NCBI GenBank assembly: GCA_028564705.1
Contig: JAPXFQ010000127.1
Span: 1,736,001-1,800,000 of the forward strand
Source: Apricaphanius iberus
Taxonomy: Eukaryota > Chordata > Actinopteri > Cyprinodontiformes > Aphaniidae
Length of the DNA stretch: 64,000 bases
Direction of reading: 5' to 3'
Each line of letters starts with the position of its first letter. The stretch's first letter is position 1. Shown here in pieces: positions 1 to 19,395 of this stretch. The position numbers were made by a program, and so were the translations under genes. The notes beneath the pieces were generated by a model. The model was not told where the DNA came from. It made no database searches and saw nothing but the letters and a program-made list of their open reading frames with translations.

Positions 1-514
1 TTGTGTTGTGGTTTTCGGTTTCAGTGATAGAATAAACTACAGGAGCTTTAGCTTGTGAGAAAGTGTGTTTGGTTTTGCGTTTCTGTCCCTGTATTTAATG
101 CGTGTTTATGTGCTGTTGCAACTCGGGGAACAATCATGTGGACAAATGTTTCTATATATACAACTTCTCGGTTCACTGATTGCTACTTACACAGAATTGA
201 GAAAGCCCTGTGAAGAAGCAAAACTGAACTGACGTGTTTAACAGATGAGATTATATTGAGGACATTTTGTCCAAATCTAAAACTTTACTTTTAATGAGGT
301 ATCTGTTATTTTTTGAGACTGAACCTCAAATATTTTGAACAATGGAAAAGACTTTCTGAAAAGATTCAAGATGTACTTCAGCTAAAGTTTTTTTTTGGGG
401 AAAAAAAGATGTACGAAAGCAATATATCATGATACTTGACTTCAAAAAGTTGATTCAGTAGTACTACTTTGAAGGCTGATGTGCCTTTGAGCTTTTTCTC
501 GGGCCCGCCTGCAG

Positions 515-602
515 AACATCGCTGAAGCAGCTGAAGGGCTCATTTTCCCGTGGCCATTCAGCACCAGGTGTCAAACTCAATGGATTCACCATCAACCAGT
601 GA
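515..602 (+). CDS. Possible terminal coding exon of an unidentified gene
   Basis: A strong splice acceptor (pyrimidine-rich tract ending in cctgcag) precedes an open frame at 515. With a phase-2 entry it encodes 28 residues, starting TSLKQLKGSFSRGH and ending VKLNGFTINQ, before TGA at 600-602. The composition is more GC-rich and codon-like than the flanking AT-rich DNA, and possible poly(A) signals follow at about 871-877 and 914. I do not recognise the protein. This could be the C-terminus of a plus-strand gene whose other exons lie left of the window. A conserved noncoding block or a chance frame cannot be excluded. Confidence 0.3.
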
Positions 603-1020
603 ACCGGCCAGCTACACACCAGCTGGCTTTCATGTGGTAATCAGTGGCATAAACTCACAGCTGAAATCATAAAAACCATAACAACCGACATTTGCTCTAA
701 ATCTAACTTTAGAGGGTGTTGTAAAGGGCTCTATTTTCCACCGTATCTCAAGGATTAAGAGAATGCGAACAGTATGCTGGTATCTTCTATCTCTCAAGGC
801 AAGAGTCTTTGATTCAGTAGTTAGCAGTAAATACTTAAAATATAGCTTTACAGGTGATGACAGTGTTGTAAAATAAAATATATTGTGTTTAGGCCTTGCA
901 CACTTATGAGTCCTAAATAAATGTCTAGAGAAGACGGGTTGAAAAAGACAAAAAGAGACCAGCAAACTTGGTTACTTTTTATTTTTGGTGTATACTAAAT
1001 ACTTAAAGGACCAACCATTG
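603..1020 (+). other. Possible 3' UTR of the left-edge gene
   Basis: Noncoding AT-rich sequence follows the candidate terminal exon. It contains AATAAA-type hexamers near 871 and 914 in plus orientation. The only open frame here runs antisense and shows no recognisable motif. If the exon at 515-602 is real, this is its 3' UTR. Confidence 0.25.
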
Positions 1021-4000
1021 CACACCGGAATTTTTTTTCTTTGATTCAACACCCCTGCTAAAGACTTTGTTGACAGGCTATTGAGATGGTCCATATGGTG
1101 GCATGGTGAGCAGGGCTTGTGACTCTCTGGAGGATGTAGGGGAAACTAGACAAAAGATGGAGCCAGCAGGGCCTTGGCCACTCATTGCTTCAATGGAGCG
1201 GTGGGCGATCCCCTACTGGGTCCAGTTGTCTGTACGTTCTCAAACTGAAGTCTGATCTATGGAAACAGGCAAATTCAACCTTAATACGTTCAGCCATCCA
1301 TACTCAAGCATCCCCTTCTGTGCCACATGGTGTCCTTTTAAAGGTGAATGAAATGTTTAACAAGAACAAGCTTCTGGCATGTGACATTTGTGTTTTTCTG
1401 TTTCATCGTGAACATTATTCAAGCTTTCTTGAGGATGAAGGCCATATGTTTTTACAATATTTTGATGGAAAGACTTAAATCCCATTTACAAAATGTTATA
1501 ATGATTAGATTGACTGGTTGGAACTCAAATGCCTTGACACAATCTTGGAAAGAAAAAAAAAATGTTTTCATTAGAAAATCAGCCAGAAACAACCACATGT
1601 ATGGCATAAATGCACTCTGATACTAATAAATTATCCTCCAGCCAATATTTATGTGAGCCCTGTATAAGCTTTTTTTAGGCTCAAAGGGTTACTGAATAGG
1701 CCTGGGCTTACACTCAGCTTCAAACTGGTTAGGTTTACCACATGAACCCATATCAACAAAACCAGTTGGGTACCCTGTTTGGGTCTTAACTTGGACTCAA
1801 ATTGAATTTCAGCTTCTTTCGAAATTACTCAACATTTCTAATAATGGTCCTAGTTTTTACCAGGAGATGTTCTGCATCAAACCTACATGGGCAAAATATG
1901 GGACCATTATGGAACCTGTTGACAGCCCCTTTGGGGGCCCATTATGTACCTCATTTCCTACCCGGAGGGCCTCATATGTAATTGCTTGGCAGGACTATTA
2001 CCTGTCTGTCTTTTATTTTAAGGATTTACAAGATAGTGTTTCACATAAATAAGGCTGCAGGACCATTTTTCCATACATCAGATTCTATAGCCTACACAAC
2101 TCAAGCTAAGCCAAGCAGCAATGGATTTGGAAGTTTACGTCAAACAATTGCTGCAACTCAGAGATGCTTTATGTACCACACATGTGAGTCATTATTGCAT
2201 TATTTATATAAGTGTTACATACATGTTGCAGGAATAACCCAAAATATATTACTTATTTTATTTAGTGCTTGACACAGATCCATCTGTATCCAAAACCAAT
2301 TTCTATGCCCAAATAACAGTTACCTCATATTTTTGGTCTTTAAAAGTAAGACAATAAAGACACAAATGTCACATTTAAAAAAGAATACACTGCAAGTGAA
2401 ACAGTCTCCATGTTTTACTGTACCTTTGAAAATATTTATTTGCTTAGTAAAATGTTCCATGTTAAATGCACTAACTAGTATTATTTTTTTATTGTGACAC
2501 AGGTGCAGCAGGTGAGTTTAGGGAAACTGGAGGAAGTGTGAAAGGGAAATAAGAGTCTACTTGGGGACTCATTACAGGGGGAGCAGCTTGAAATATAGAT
2601 TCTGATCTTGTTAATTATTGTGTTGTAAAGAATAATATAGATGTAAACACATGCTGAAATAAATCCCCCCTGTGAAGAAATAACTCTTATTTGTACTTTA
2701 TTGGACATGTTTTAAGGAAAATACTCTGAATTACAATACTTTACTGAACAGTGTGCTGTTGTAGCTTCAACATGTATGGTAGTATTCACATGATTTTAAT
2801 AATAACAGGTGGTGATATAGAGTGGGACACTTAATATCACCACTCCGGCCCTGGTAAAAGGACTTGATATTTGACAAACAGCACTTCCTTTTCAAACATT
2901 TCACACCAGACATATTTTAAGAAATGAAAACATAAGTGGCATGATAGGAAAGACTGTGAACAGCTTTAGTCCCATTTGTTATGAGTCTGGAGGTTTGTTC
3001 TGTGTGGTGGCTGTAACTTATTAGTTCCACAGGAGATCCACTAGAGGGCGAATCTGAGGCATCAGTTTTAGCTCTCAGCTGCGGTGGGTGGAGAGTTGCG
3101 GGTGTATTATTGCACACCTGCATTCCATCAGGGATCAACTGGAGCATATAAGGAGCTGGAAATCAGTCACTCACTGCCTGACTGTTTGTCCCCGTGGCAA
3201 CATTTCTTGTTCTCCATGAAGCGACTAATTATTTCCCATGTTACGAGTCTTACCCTTTCCTTGTCTTCCTCCTCCAGTTATCTATTTTCAAAGGATCCCT
3301 GGTTTCATTGCAACGACAGGTTACCGGCTTCCCCATTCCATCTCCTTCCTGCTGCAGCAGATCGCTCCACTCAGACTCACCTTCTCTGTCGTCCTTCTGG
3401 GTTCAATTATCACCATCACCAGTGTGCCTCCTGTTTGCCTTCTAACTTCTCTCTAAGAAATTCATTCAGGAAGATCAGTTGTATCATTATCTGGTCTCCT
3501 GAGAGTTTCATGCATGTGTGTCAAATGGATACCTAAAAACCATGACACCATATTTAGTTAATCATTTTTTTATTATCAAGGTAAACCTGTCTGAGCTTAG
3601 TTTTGTAGTTGCAGTCATATCAATTATATATTTTGTGTTTTAATATTTCAATTTTTTATTTATCTTTAATGACACTGTGGAATCTGTAGTGTGTATACTG
3701 AGGCTTGTTTAAAATGATTTATAAATCTAGAAAATAGCAGGTTATTTATGATACAACTAAATTTTGTGTTACCCATAGGGAGTATTTTAAGTCCTTAACA
3801 ATGTGATGAGAAGTTTATTAATATCCCTGAAAAAATAACATTAATTTGTTTTATAGAGGTAGAGAGGATATAGTGTTTTGTAAACATCCATATATTACAC
3901 AGCATCAGTCGTGTTACTATCCTCTTTACAAGTGTTCTATATTCCTTTATCCTTTGTTTATTGACAGTTGTTTAAACCAACAAAAGTTTTGGAGCCACGG

Positions 4001-4279
4001 TTTGTGTTTTGACCGCCACTTCCTTTCAACAAATGCTAAATCCTCCCTCATGAATTCGATCTGCATCAAGTCCTCCAAGTGCCAATGTTAGCACAGTCCC
4101 TCTGGAGCCAATCTTGGCATGCAGGTGTTTCTTCACGTTTGAACAAGACGTTTTCGCAACCAGTGTACGGTAATTACGCAGACACCAGTGTGAAGTTGTT
4201 TCCAGTTTCACACTTTCACTGAAATAAAAGTGCTCCATCATCCAAAAATTATAAAAACACAGCTGCAAATCTGTCAAGA
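1021..4279. other. Intergenic DNA with no gene recognised
   Basis: I see no host exon here. Sequence at about 1640-2000 has a repetitive feel, with GGGCCCAT-type words and ATGGGACC-type words. The stretch 3060-3540 has a long open frame (150 codons from 3084), but its serine-, histidine- and cysteine-rich translation resembles no family I know and looks like chance or repeat-derived sequence. A CTCF-like motif lies at 3038-3051 and is listed separately. Confidence 0.5.
3038..3051 (+). promoter_or_regulatory. CTCF-like motif, forward orientation
   Basis: CCACTAGAGGGCGA matches the 12-base core of the vertebrate CTCF consensus CCASYAGRKGGC at every position. It reads forward, that is towards cxcl12. 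Occupancy is inferred from the motif alone. Confidence 0.4.
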
Positions 4280-4754
4280 TAAAAGGGTCTACCTAAACTA
4301 AAAGGTCTGGCAAAAAGAACATTAACCTTAGAAACAGCCAAGAGAACCCCAGTAACTGTGGAGACGCTGCATAGATGTGCTGCTCAGTCTGAACATTCTG
4401 CTGACAGGACAAATAATAATCTAACACTTCACAAATCAGTTTTTTTTTGTTTTTTTTGTCAGAGTGGCAGGAAGAAAACCAAAGACAATTCTGTTTGCAG
4501 TTTTCCCGATGCCAAATCTAAACTTATGTGTCAGAAATCAAACTTTTCGCATCACCCTCAACACAATTAGCATGGCAAAAACTGGATGTGGTAGCATTAA
4601 ACTGTTGGGATACTTTCCATTGCAGGTACTCGAAAAGTGGTTGGAGCTGATAGGAAGATGGGTTGAGGTACATAGGACAGTCCTGGAAGAAAACCTTTTA
4701 AAGCCTGCCAAAGACCAGAGTACCAGGGAAATCCTAAATGTACAAAACCCCACA
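4280..4754 (+). mobile_element. Degenerate Tc1-like transposon fragment
   Basis: The sequence parallels the catalytic part of a common teleost Tc1-like transposase gene. Recognisable blocks run in order: the CTAAACTAAAAGGTCTGGC region, the 'cagctcag...gacaggac' helix-turn-helix end, the 'cacaaat...gtggcaggaagaaaacc' block, and the 'cagtcctggaagaaaac' block near 4678. Multiple stops and an internal T-rich insertion (about 4440-4460) show that it is dead. It directly abuts a hAT-type repeat at about 4755. Confidence 0.65.
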
Positions 4755-4905
4755 GAGGTGCCCAAGTCGAGTGAGGGCTACCATCTTGCAACTTTTAGAT
4801 GCTTCAACACACCTGAATCAAATTGACAGAATTGAATGACTTATTGCTGAATAATCAAATGTGTGGGAAAAGGGAGGCATCTAAAAGTTGAAGGATACAG
4901 TGCAG
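4755..4905. mobile_element. hAT-type palindromic MITE fragment
   Basis: The two arms are inverted relatives. The left arm has 'cttttagatgcttcaacaca' and 'cctgaatcaaat'; the right arm has 'aatcaaatgtgtggg' and 'ggcatctaaaag'. These match the widespread teleost hAT MITE that contains 'caacacacctgaatcaaatg' in each arm. A related copy lies at 54587-55181. Clean terminal repeats and a target duplication are not visible. Confidence 0.6.
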
Positions 4906-6269
4906 GATTGCCAAGATGTGCAGAGAAATAAACCCAATAAATTGTACCTTTCATTGCAACTAAGGGTGAAAGGTGTTAAATTAGGTTAATAGACTAAAAA
5001 TGCATGGAATACTATAAAGTAATAAAAATATTTCATAGCTATGCACCATTCTGTGCTAGTCGATACCATAAATCTCAATAAATATGTTAATGTTCATATT
5101 TGAATTGTGACAAACCACTCGCCCCAGGAAAACTGCATTTTTCTTCCATCTGAAGTTGAAGAGGTTCCTGGAGAGTACAGTAGGAAGTGGCTCTTGCAGA
5201 GTACAGGAGATGGACCCCTGTAGTCAGACCTTCCACAGCAGCCTGCGAGACACATGGTGAACAAAGCACTACACAACAATTCAAACTGAAAGTGGACAGG
5301 GGTCAGGTGTGTGAAACACATAACAGGTAGTGTGCATTTTTTAAAATTGTGTCATGCGTTGGTTAACATACTCACCCAGTTTATCAGAACTTTAGTCTTA
5401 TATAAAATATCCTATTACAGTGATTCAAAATTGTATTTCGGTTTCTGTTTCAAAGAAGTTATTCTTGTATCTTGACATCTTGTACCGAGAAACCAGCTGT
5501 TTCATTTAAGATTTTTCTTAACTTTTTGAAAAAATCCACAAACTTGTAAATTCAAGAAAGAGTGAAACAATTTGGCAAGAGCATGTGCTGCCAAATATAC
5601 TTATGCAACCACACTACAACAGTTCATTGGCCTCATTAGGATAAAATAAATCTCCCCGAGTGTGACAGTCATGTTGAAATACTTGGATGTTCTCTGATTT
5701 CTCTCCCATGACATGCTGCAGGTTGTATTAACATTTACAGCTTTCATAAAGTTTGCTCGTGCTTGCGGGAATGTGGGTGTTTGAAAGAAATCACTTCCAT
5801 TCTTACAAACGCTTGTACAAAGGCCCAGCATGAGCGCATTGTTTATACAGTCTCACTTGTTTCTTTTTGAGAAAGAGCAGAAAAAAGAAGTGAAGAAGTT
5901 CCACTGATGACAAGAGTGGCATCCTGTGTGAGACAGCTGCACGTTCAGATGAGTTGTTGAGACGGCAACACTTTGATCTGAAAGCGTCTGGTGCTAAACT
6001 TCGACCTGAGCCTAGCCAACCCATCTTAAACCCTGACTTTCACTCACACATTCAAACACACACACTTGTAGACAGCTATTGTTGCTTGTGAGAGAAGACA
6101 ACATGTCCCTTCAGCTGTCAGCTGGTTTTAACTTCTTCACATCTCTCCCTGTCTGTCTGGTCTCCATAGCTTCATTTATGATCCAAGACAGAGCAAACAA
6201 TTTACAGCAATACATTTACTAAATTGTTGTACGAAAACCTTCATGATAAATGGTCCATAAGTATAACGT
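4906..6269. other. Intergenic DNA with no gene recognised
   Basis: AT-rich sequence without coding signals that I can defend. There is a short CA run near 6056-6064. The minus-strand frames near 5087-5321 and 5601-6024 show no domain, no consistent codon bias and no splice support. Confidence 0.5.
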
Positions 6270-7400
6270 TTCATCTCATTATATTAGAATATCACTGAGA
6301 AGTTAATTTAGCTCAGCACTTAAATATCATTCTTCCTTCAAATAAAAGCTAAAAGTCAATTAGCTTAATGCTCCTTTAGAGTAAGTACTTTTTATTGTTT
6401 TTGCTATGTTTCTGTAATTTTGTGTTTTGTGCTTTTGTGCTGTTTTCATTTTATTTTATCTCCTAACATGTGAAGCACTTGCATTACCTTTGTATTGAAG
6501 GTTTGCTATACAAACAAAGTTGCCTCGACTAAAAAAAGTTTCTAATTATTTGCCTTAATTGTATCAAATGAAATTTTTATTTTTCTGTTAATGTCAATGA
6601 TTATTCCTTAAAGTTAATAAAAAACAAAGTATCCAGTCCCTCATAAGATTAGGATATCACATAAGATCAATAAAGAGGGTATTTTAATGCAGAAATATCA
6701 TATCTGGACCAAAACAAGACTGCTTATATGACATTTGTCCAGTGAACACCGATTAACACTCTACAAGAAGAGTAAGTCACAGAAGATGATTGGTAAATAA
6801 AATTAATTTAAACAAAGTGCTATATTTAAATATGTTTACGGAAAGCTGAATTGACAAGAAACAGAAATAAATCCAGCCTTAAGAAGATTTTGCAGGAATC
6901 CCATTCAAAAAGATGTGAGAGATTTACAACGTCTGGACAGGAGACAGAACATCCTATCTGGCTTAAGGAGAAATTAAGTGGACTGTTGCTTCAAACTTCT
7001 TCCAAATGAAAGTAAAGCTTGCTTTTAATTTGGAAATTGAGGTCCTAGAGTCTGAAGTAAGAGTGGATAAGCACAGAAACCTGATGCTTGATTTAGAGTC
7101 CAGTGTGAAGCTTTCACAGTTAGCAACATCTGCAAGTGGGTATATATTGTGTTTTAACAAGGGTTATCACAGTCATCTACCAGGAGGACTTAGCACATAG
7201 TCACACTGCCAAAAGTACCAATACCAATAGAGTATATTGATTATATCTCTGTAATTTATTGTTCCAAAGGATGTCTACAAATACCACAAGAGGAATTATC
7301 ATGTGGAAAATGAAATAGATCGGACCCAACAGTGCAGATACATAAGCTTTTTAATGATAATGTAATTCACTAAATCCACCTCAGCAATCATTTCATCTGA
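6270..7400 (+). mobile_element. Degenerate Tc1-like transposon, second family
   Basis: The left portion has 'attatattagaatatcactg', like the terminal repeat of a teleost Tc1 family. The body from about 6690 parallels its transposase gene, including a block around 6925-7160 in which 'ctggactgttgct' and 'gaaagtaaa' correspond to the segment before and after the second catalytic aspartate. A later block at 7190-7230 reads 'gtcacactgccaaaagtacc'. The frame survives only in pieces, such as 7006-7200, so the element is inactive. This family differs from the copies at 4280, 31050, 47440 and 52300. Confidence 0.65.
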
Positions 7401-7969
7401 CAAATGTTATCTGTATATGCCTACATTACTTTGACACACTTGTATAAAACACAGTTGTTCCACTTGAGCTTTCCTTCTCTATTATTTCTCACATATTTTC
7501 ATGATAAAATCATTGGGTCGGGGGTTTCGCAGTTGATGGATAAAGAGACATGTCCCCAAATTGGTGAAAAAAGACAGACTAGTAAATCCCCAACCGAACA
7601 CTTATTCACATTATTCATGTTGCTCTGAGATCCAGACAGAAATGTAGCACAAACACACCCTCAGTCTGTGTAAATAAAAGCTTTTGTGCTCCTCCAAGTG
7701 AGAGGTTTCAGATTATATTTACATTGCGGGATTCCTTTTTTAGTCTGGTTGTGCGTTTTCTGCTAAAGTCTTTTAAAAAGAAACTTCAGGAATTAATGCA
7801 TGAGTTAGCATTCAAGAAATATGTACCCTCTATAATGTTGTGAACAGTGAACAGCAAAATTATTCCTTCCTCTTAAATCTTATGCTATTTTGTTCATTAC
7901 AGGTGCAATATATAAGAATTTTATAGTAATTTAATCGCACAACAGTCAAATGTCCAAACCATGTTGGAA
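7401..7969. other. Intergenic DNA with no gene recognised
   Basis: No exon, RNA gene or clear repeat is recognised. The open frame at 7404-7628 has no family resemblance. Confidence 0.4.
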
Positions 7970-8100
7970 GGAAGATTACATTGAAACATCCACAGGGAGA
8001 ACATTCAAACTCTGTGCAGAAAGACCAGGCCCGGATTCAAACCCACAACCTTCTTGATGCAAGGCAGCAGTGCTACCAACTGCACCACAGTTCAGCTGAC
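7970..8100 (-). repeat. tRNA-like teleost dispersed repeat (5' half)
   Basis: Read on the minus strand, this stretch begins near 8095 with 'gtggtgcagttggtagcac', continues with 'tgctgccttgcatcaagaag' and 'gtgggtttgaatccgg', and ends with 'tgttctccctgtgg'. The A-box-like and B-box-like words give it a tRNA-derived look. The pattern is one of the most common dispersed repeats in teleost genomes. A 3'-half relative lies at about 19285-19395. It is not a tRNA gene, because no cloverleaf closes. Confidence 0.6.
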
Positions 8101-8275
8101 CACATGTTTCAGATTTTATTTTAAAAAGTGTAAAATATTTCCTTCTACTCAACAATTATGTGCTGCAATGTGTTGGTTTGTTACACATGAAACATCCTGC
8201 AGTTAATTGTAACTTAAATTGAAATGGAAAAGCTGAGGAGGTGTGAATACTTTTGCAAGACAGTGTATTACACAC
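8101..8275 (-). mobile_element. Tc1-like transposon end fragment
   Basis: On the minus strand the sequence starts near 8270 with 'cactgtcttgcaaaagtatt' followed by 'cacacctcctcagc'. This is the usual outer terminal repeat of a teleost Tc1-like element. It continues through 'aaaccaacacattgcagcac' and 'ataattgttgagtagaagga', which parallel the internal part of the long terminal repeat. No transposase remains. Confidence 0.65.
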
Positions 8276-9047
8276 ATTTACGCATACAGCGGGAAACGTT
8301 TGCAGAGGCAGATGAAAGACAAACATCTGAAGTATAACATCTGCATCCCGTTTAAAGCTCCAATAACACCCTGAACACCGACATTCTGCAAGCACCCACA
8401 CAGGCAAATGCACACATTGGAATATTTTAACATGGTTTTATGAAGCCAATTCTTTAGGAATTCACTTAAACTGAGCCATTTAGCTCTTTATTTTCCTAAA
8501 CACAGTGTGTGGGTGTCAGTTTGTTTGTGCACCATGTTTTATGTTTTAGAATGATCAGCATAAGACAGCACATTATGCACATATGAATCTTATTCAGCTA
8601 CTCTTAAAGTTACATTTTTTTTAGGTTGCTAGATTCACCTGAAAAAAAACCCTGCCATCATCAAGCACTTTAAATCTAGTCACCAACAAAATCGGACTTA
8701 ATCGGAATCAATCAATCAATGAATCCATCAATCAATCAAAAATCTTTGTGGTTTTGTTAAATTCCACAGAAATGGTTAAATGCTACTCCAAAATAAAAGA
8801 CAGGCAAATCCCACTGGCTGAACTGCTGGTACTCCACATTTGTTTGGAAAAGCTTCATATATTTCCTTTAGTACTCCATGTGTTCCGTTTGATGGCTTTT
8901 ACTTTGAAATCTACCGGAAGCAATCTTATTTTATCTGTGTATCTTGACGTTGGTGCGTAAATGAACATCGCCAACGTACCCACAGCCACAGTTCCTCTGG
9001 ACTTTACTTTGAACAGGTCTGAAACGCGGAGATTTTAACGCAGAAAA
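8276..9047 (+). promoter_or_regulatory. Upstream region and 5' UTR of cxcl12
   Basis: The 770 bases before the cxcl12 start codon must contain its 5' UTR and probably the core promoter. I cannot place a TATA box or start site with confidence. A degenerate (ATCA)n run lies at 8703-8742. CpG frequency rises from about 8940 into intron 1, around 9350-9700, consistent with a promoter-proximal CpG-rich zone. Confidence 0.45.
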
Positions 9048-16646
<7,599 letters not shown>

Positions 16647-17345
16647 CATGTTTGTAAAAGATTCTCCAGAGCCATGGCTGAGGATTTTATCCAGCTTCAC
16701 ATATAGAAACATAAACCGTTAGATCTTCCGGTATGTCGTACAGCACTTATGTTAGCTGCTCTGCTGCAGCGCTTTTGTATGGACTTCAACTCTTCATCAT
16801 GAACACCAATTCCTGCAATTATCTTCATCATCTCTTCGTCACCTTGTGTAACAAATATCTGTGTTGCAAAGAGCCAGTATATCTGAGTGTATGTTTTGCT
16901 GAATATATTGTATATACTTTTTTAATTTTGCTATTCAACAGTAAAGAGATATTTTTGGAGGTTTGTTTGTCCCTCAGGCCTTTCTATAATTAAAGAAAAG
17001 AGTATCTATCCTGTATCTCAAGTGTTTAAAGAGAAGGGATGAATGTCTCAACATTTCCTGTTTGTTAGCGAGGAAACATATCTAAATCTGAACATGCTTA
17101 TTCTGATGGTTTGTGATAAATGAGTGGTTCCTTCTGCTAATTGGCACAGAGGAATTTCAGTGGGTTCCAGCTATCCCTGGACGGAACATAAGATGTGCAT
17201 AAAATCCTAATAAAAATTTCTACTCTGGTGTTTGTGACGGAACTTTGGATGCCTGTAAAGATCGAGCATTTCCTGTGCTGTGGCTGTGATTATGCGATTT
17301 ATCCACTTGTACTATTTCCTTAACTCGTTGTAAATAAAAATAAAA
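16647..17345 (+). promoter_or_regulatory. cxcl12 3' UTR with candidate poly(A) signals
   Basis: The 3' UTR follows the stop codon. Candidate AATAAA signals lie at 17209-17214 and 17333-17338. The second overlaps a Pumilio-type TGTAAATA at 17329-17336. The true end is not determinable from sequence, and the UTR may extend past 18 kb. Further GCACTT words occur, for example near 17623. Confidence 0.6.
16742..16749 (+). promoter_or_regulatory. miR-430 8-mer target site in the cxcl12 3' UTR
   Basis: AGCACTTA is the exact 8-mer complement to the miR-430 seed (AAGUGCU plus A opposite position 1), 96 bases downstream of the stop codon. In zebrafish, miR-430 is known to regulate the chemokine gene sdf1a (cxcl12a) during germ-cell migration. 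Confidence 0.6.
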
Positions 17346-18559
17346 AAAAGAACATCTGGTTTTCTAAAAGTTTTAATTGAGGAGCCAATAGGTAAAAATT
17401 TACTGGAACCATAAAGCTGAATCAGTTAACAAGAAGCCAGGAGAACAAATCGTAATGCTCCCCAGTCACATCTGGCAGCCTTTGTATCCTTTTGGTTTGT
17501 GTTAAACAAGGATACACAACAGTTTGACAGCAGTTAGTACACAGAGAAACACGGAGCTGCAGAGAAAGTAGTCCTAAAATGTACATGAAGGTGACTACCT
17601 ACAACCGCCATGCATGTCGTGATGCACTTTAAATGTCATGTATTCATATGTTGAAAGCAAAAATCTCTATTGAATCTATTAACTTCTGTCTCAGTTTTTT
17701 TTCCCTTCCTTTTTGGTCTTGTTCATCACTGAATGTTTAGCTGCAGCAAATTGTTTAGATTTGGGAGAAATATCCATGTATTCATTTAACTCTCTTGCTC
17801 ATATGTGATATTAACGATATACAAATGTTTTATTTTTATACTCTTACACTTTTAAATTTTGCATTCAAACATTTAAAATGAAGGAACTTCTCACAACTGA
17901 GCCATGCAACTTTTTTTATATTGTGGAACTTGTATACATCTTTTGAGTAAAAACAAAATAGAGAAAATCTTTGAAAAGTTTTAATGTGTGGTTTCCTTTA
18001 CATGCTATATATTCAACTTGCACCCAACAACACAGAAACAAATACACTCCTCAAACAGTTTACTCTTTACATTCAGTGTCGACGTGCAGCTGCTGAAGTT
18101 TTACTGTACGGAGAGGTCAGAGGGTAGATGTAAGCCTTTTATGTAAAAGCATGTGTTTGGCTATCCTCGCAAGGGCAAATTAAAGGCAACGACAATGATC
18201 CTGACTGTGATTTAACTATTAACTCAACAAGCAGCTATTAGGAAAACATTAGAACTAAAAGAGATGAACTTTTAACTTCCCTCCGAGGGCATTTCGTGAG
18301 GCAGATAGCAGCAGCGATATGGCGACACGGTGCTGACTGAAGCATAAAAGATGGATAAAAGGATGCAAGTGGTGGCCCCTTTTGGAGCTAATTAGCATTG
18401 AGGTCCAGGTTGAGTCAAAGCAAGTGGAACGGTAGCTCTGATTCCACAGGCAAAAGTGAAGAATAATCTGATGGAGCAGCTTTGAACTGAACTAAGAGTT
18501 CTGCAGACTCCAGTGAGGAATACCAAGGAGGGCTCCACTACTGACGGAGAAACCCCAAA
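17346..18559. other. Intergenic DNA downstream of cxcl12
   Basis: No exon or repeat is recognised. It may include distal 3' UTR of cxcl12. The minus-strand frame at 18392-18667 overlaps a Tc1 relic and is not a gene. Confidence 0.4.
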
Positions 18560-19215
18560 AGTCAGGCAAAAATTCACCAAAATAAATGTGTGGACAAATC
18601 CCAAGTTTCTGGGGTAAAAGAAATCTTTGGTCTCATGAGAAAAAAATTGTGCTTTTTGGTGAGTCAAATCGACTCTGTGATTACAGAAAGAAAAGATGAA
18701 AGCAGAAAAAAAATTAAGCTCTCAAAGTAAAGAACACAAACTGTACTGTAAACAAGGAGGATGTTCGGTTTTGGTTTGACGTGGCCGTGCTTTTTCTAGC
18801 TTGAGGATTCTTGAATCTTTGCAGAGGGCAATAACGGGTGAAGACTACTGAGGCGTCGTAGTACCCTGTATCGGAATGCTGTTTCCGTTGCAGATTATTG
18901 GTCATCCAAGAGGATAATCACCTAAAACGTACAGCTAAACCATAAACAACCCTCTATGTGCTTAGGTCTTAATCCTATCAAACATGCATAGATCTGAAAA
19001 TCCCTATTTGGAGACGGTCTGGAGGAGTGTGTCCGGCTACCTGTTGGGAAATGCAGAGCTCTCATTGTTAAGTGCTGATTGCTTGTTGGCAGTTATCAGT
19101 GAAAAAGGTGCGGCTCCAAGGTATTAAATAAGTAATAAAAATTTTTCTTTGCCTGTGCCATTTTCATTTCTATGAGTTATATAACTGAATCACTCATCAA
19201 AAGCAATTTGATTTG
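18560..19215 (+). mobile_element. Degenerate Tc1-like transposase region
   Basis: The frame near 18607-18665 reads WGKRNLWSHEKKIVLFGES, corresponding to the conserved VLWSDETKIELFG block, with the catalytic Asp replaced by His. Further on, 'gaggataatcacctaaaac' corresponds to the third catalytic region. The end region has 'ccattttcatttctatgagt' like a terminal segment of this family. It is heavily mutated. Confidence 0.55.
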
Positions 19216-19284
19216 TGGTAAGTGTGCATAAAACATTGAGAGGAACAATAAGCTTTTGTCAGTTCAATTATTTTCAAAGCAGTG

Positions 19285-19395
19285 ATGGATTAGCAACTTG
19301 TACCCCCGTCTCCCATCCAGTGACTGCTGGAGATAGGCACCAGCCCCCACGCAACCCTGAAACGATAGATAGTACAAATAATGGTTGGATGAAGT
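19285..19395 (+). repeat. tRNA-like teleost dispersed repeat (3' half)
   Basis: The words 'cccatccagtgactgctgga' and 'gataggcaccagcccccacg', followed by 'caaccctgaa' and a GGATG-like tail, match the 3' half of the common teleost repeat whose 5' half is seen on the minus strand at 7970-8100. Confidence 0.6.

Noticed and set aside
3084..3536. 150-codon plus-strand frame
   Set aside because: The Ser-, His- and Cys-rich translation has no recognisable domain, and overlapping frames are equally open. It reads as chance or repeat-derived sequence.
7970..8100. Possible minus-strand tRNA gene
   Set aside because: This is the tRNA-like head of an abundant teleost repeat. It lacks a complete cloverleaf.
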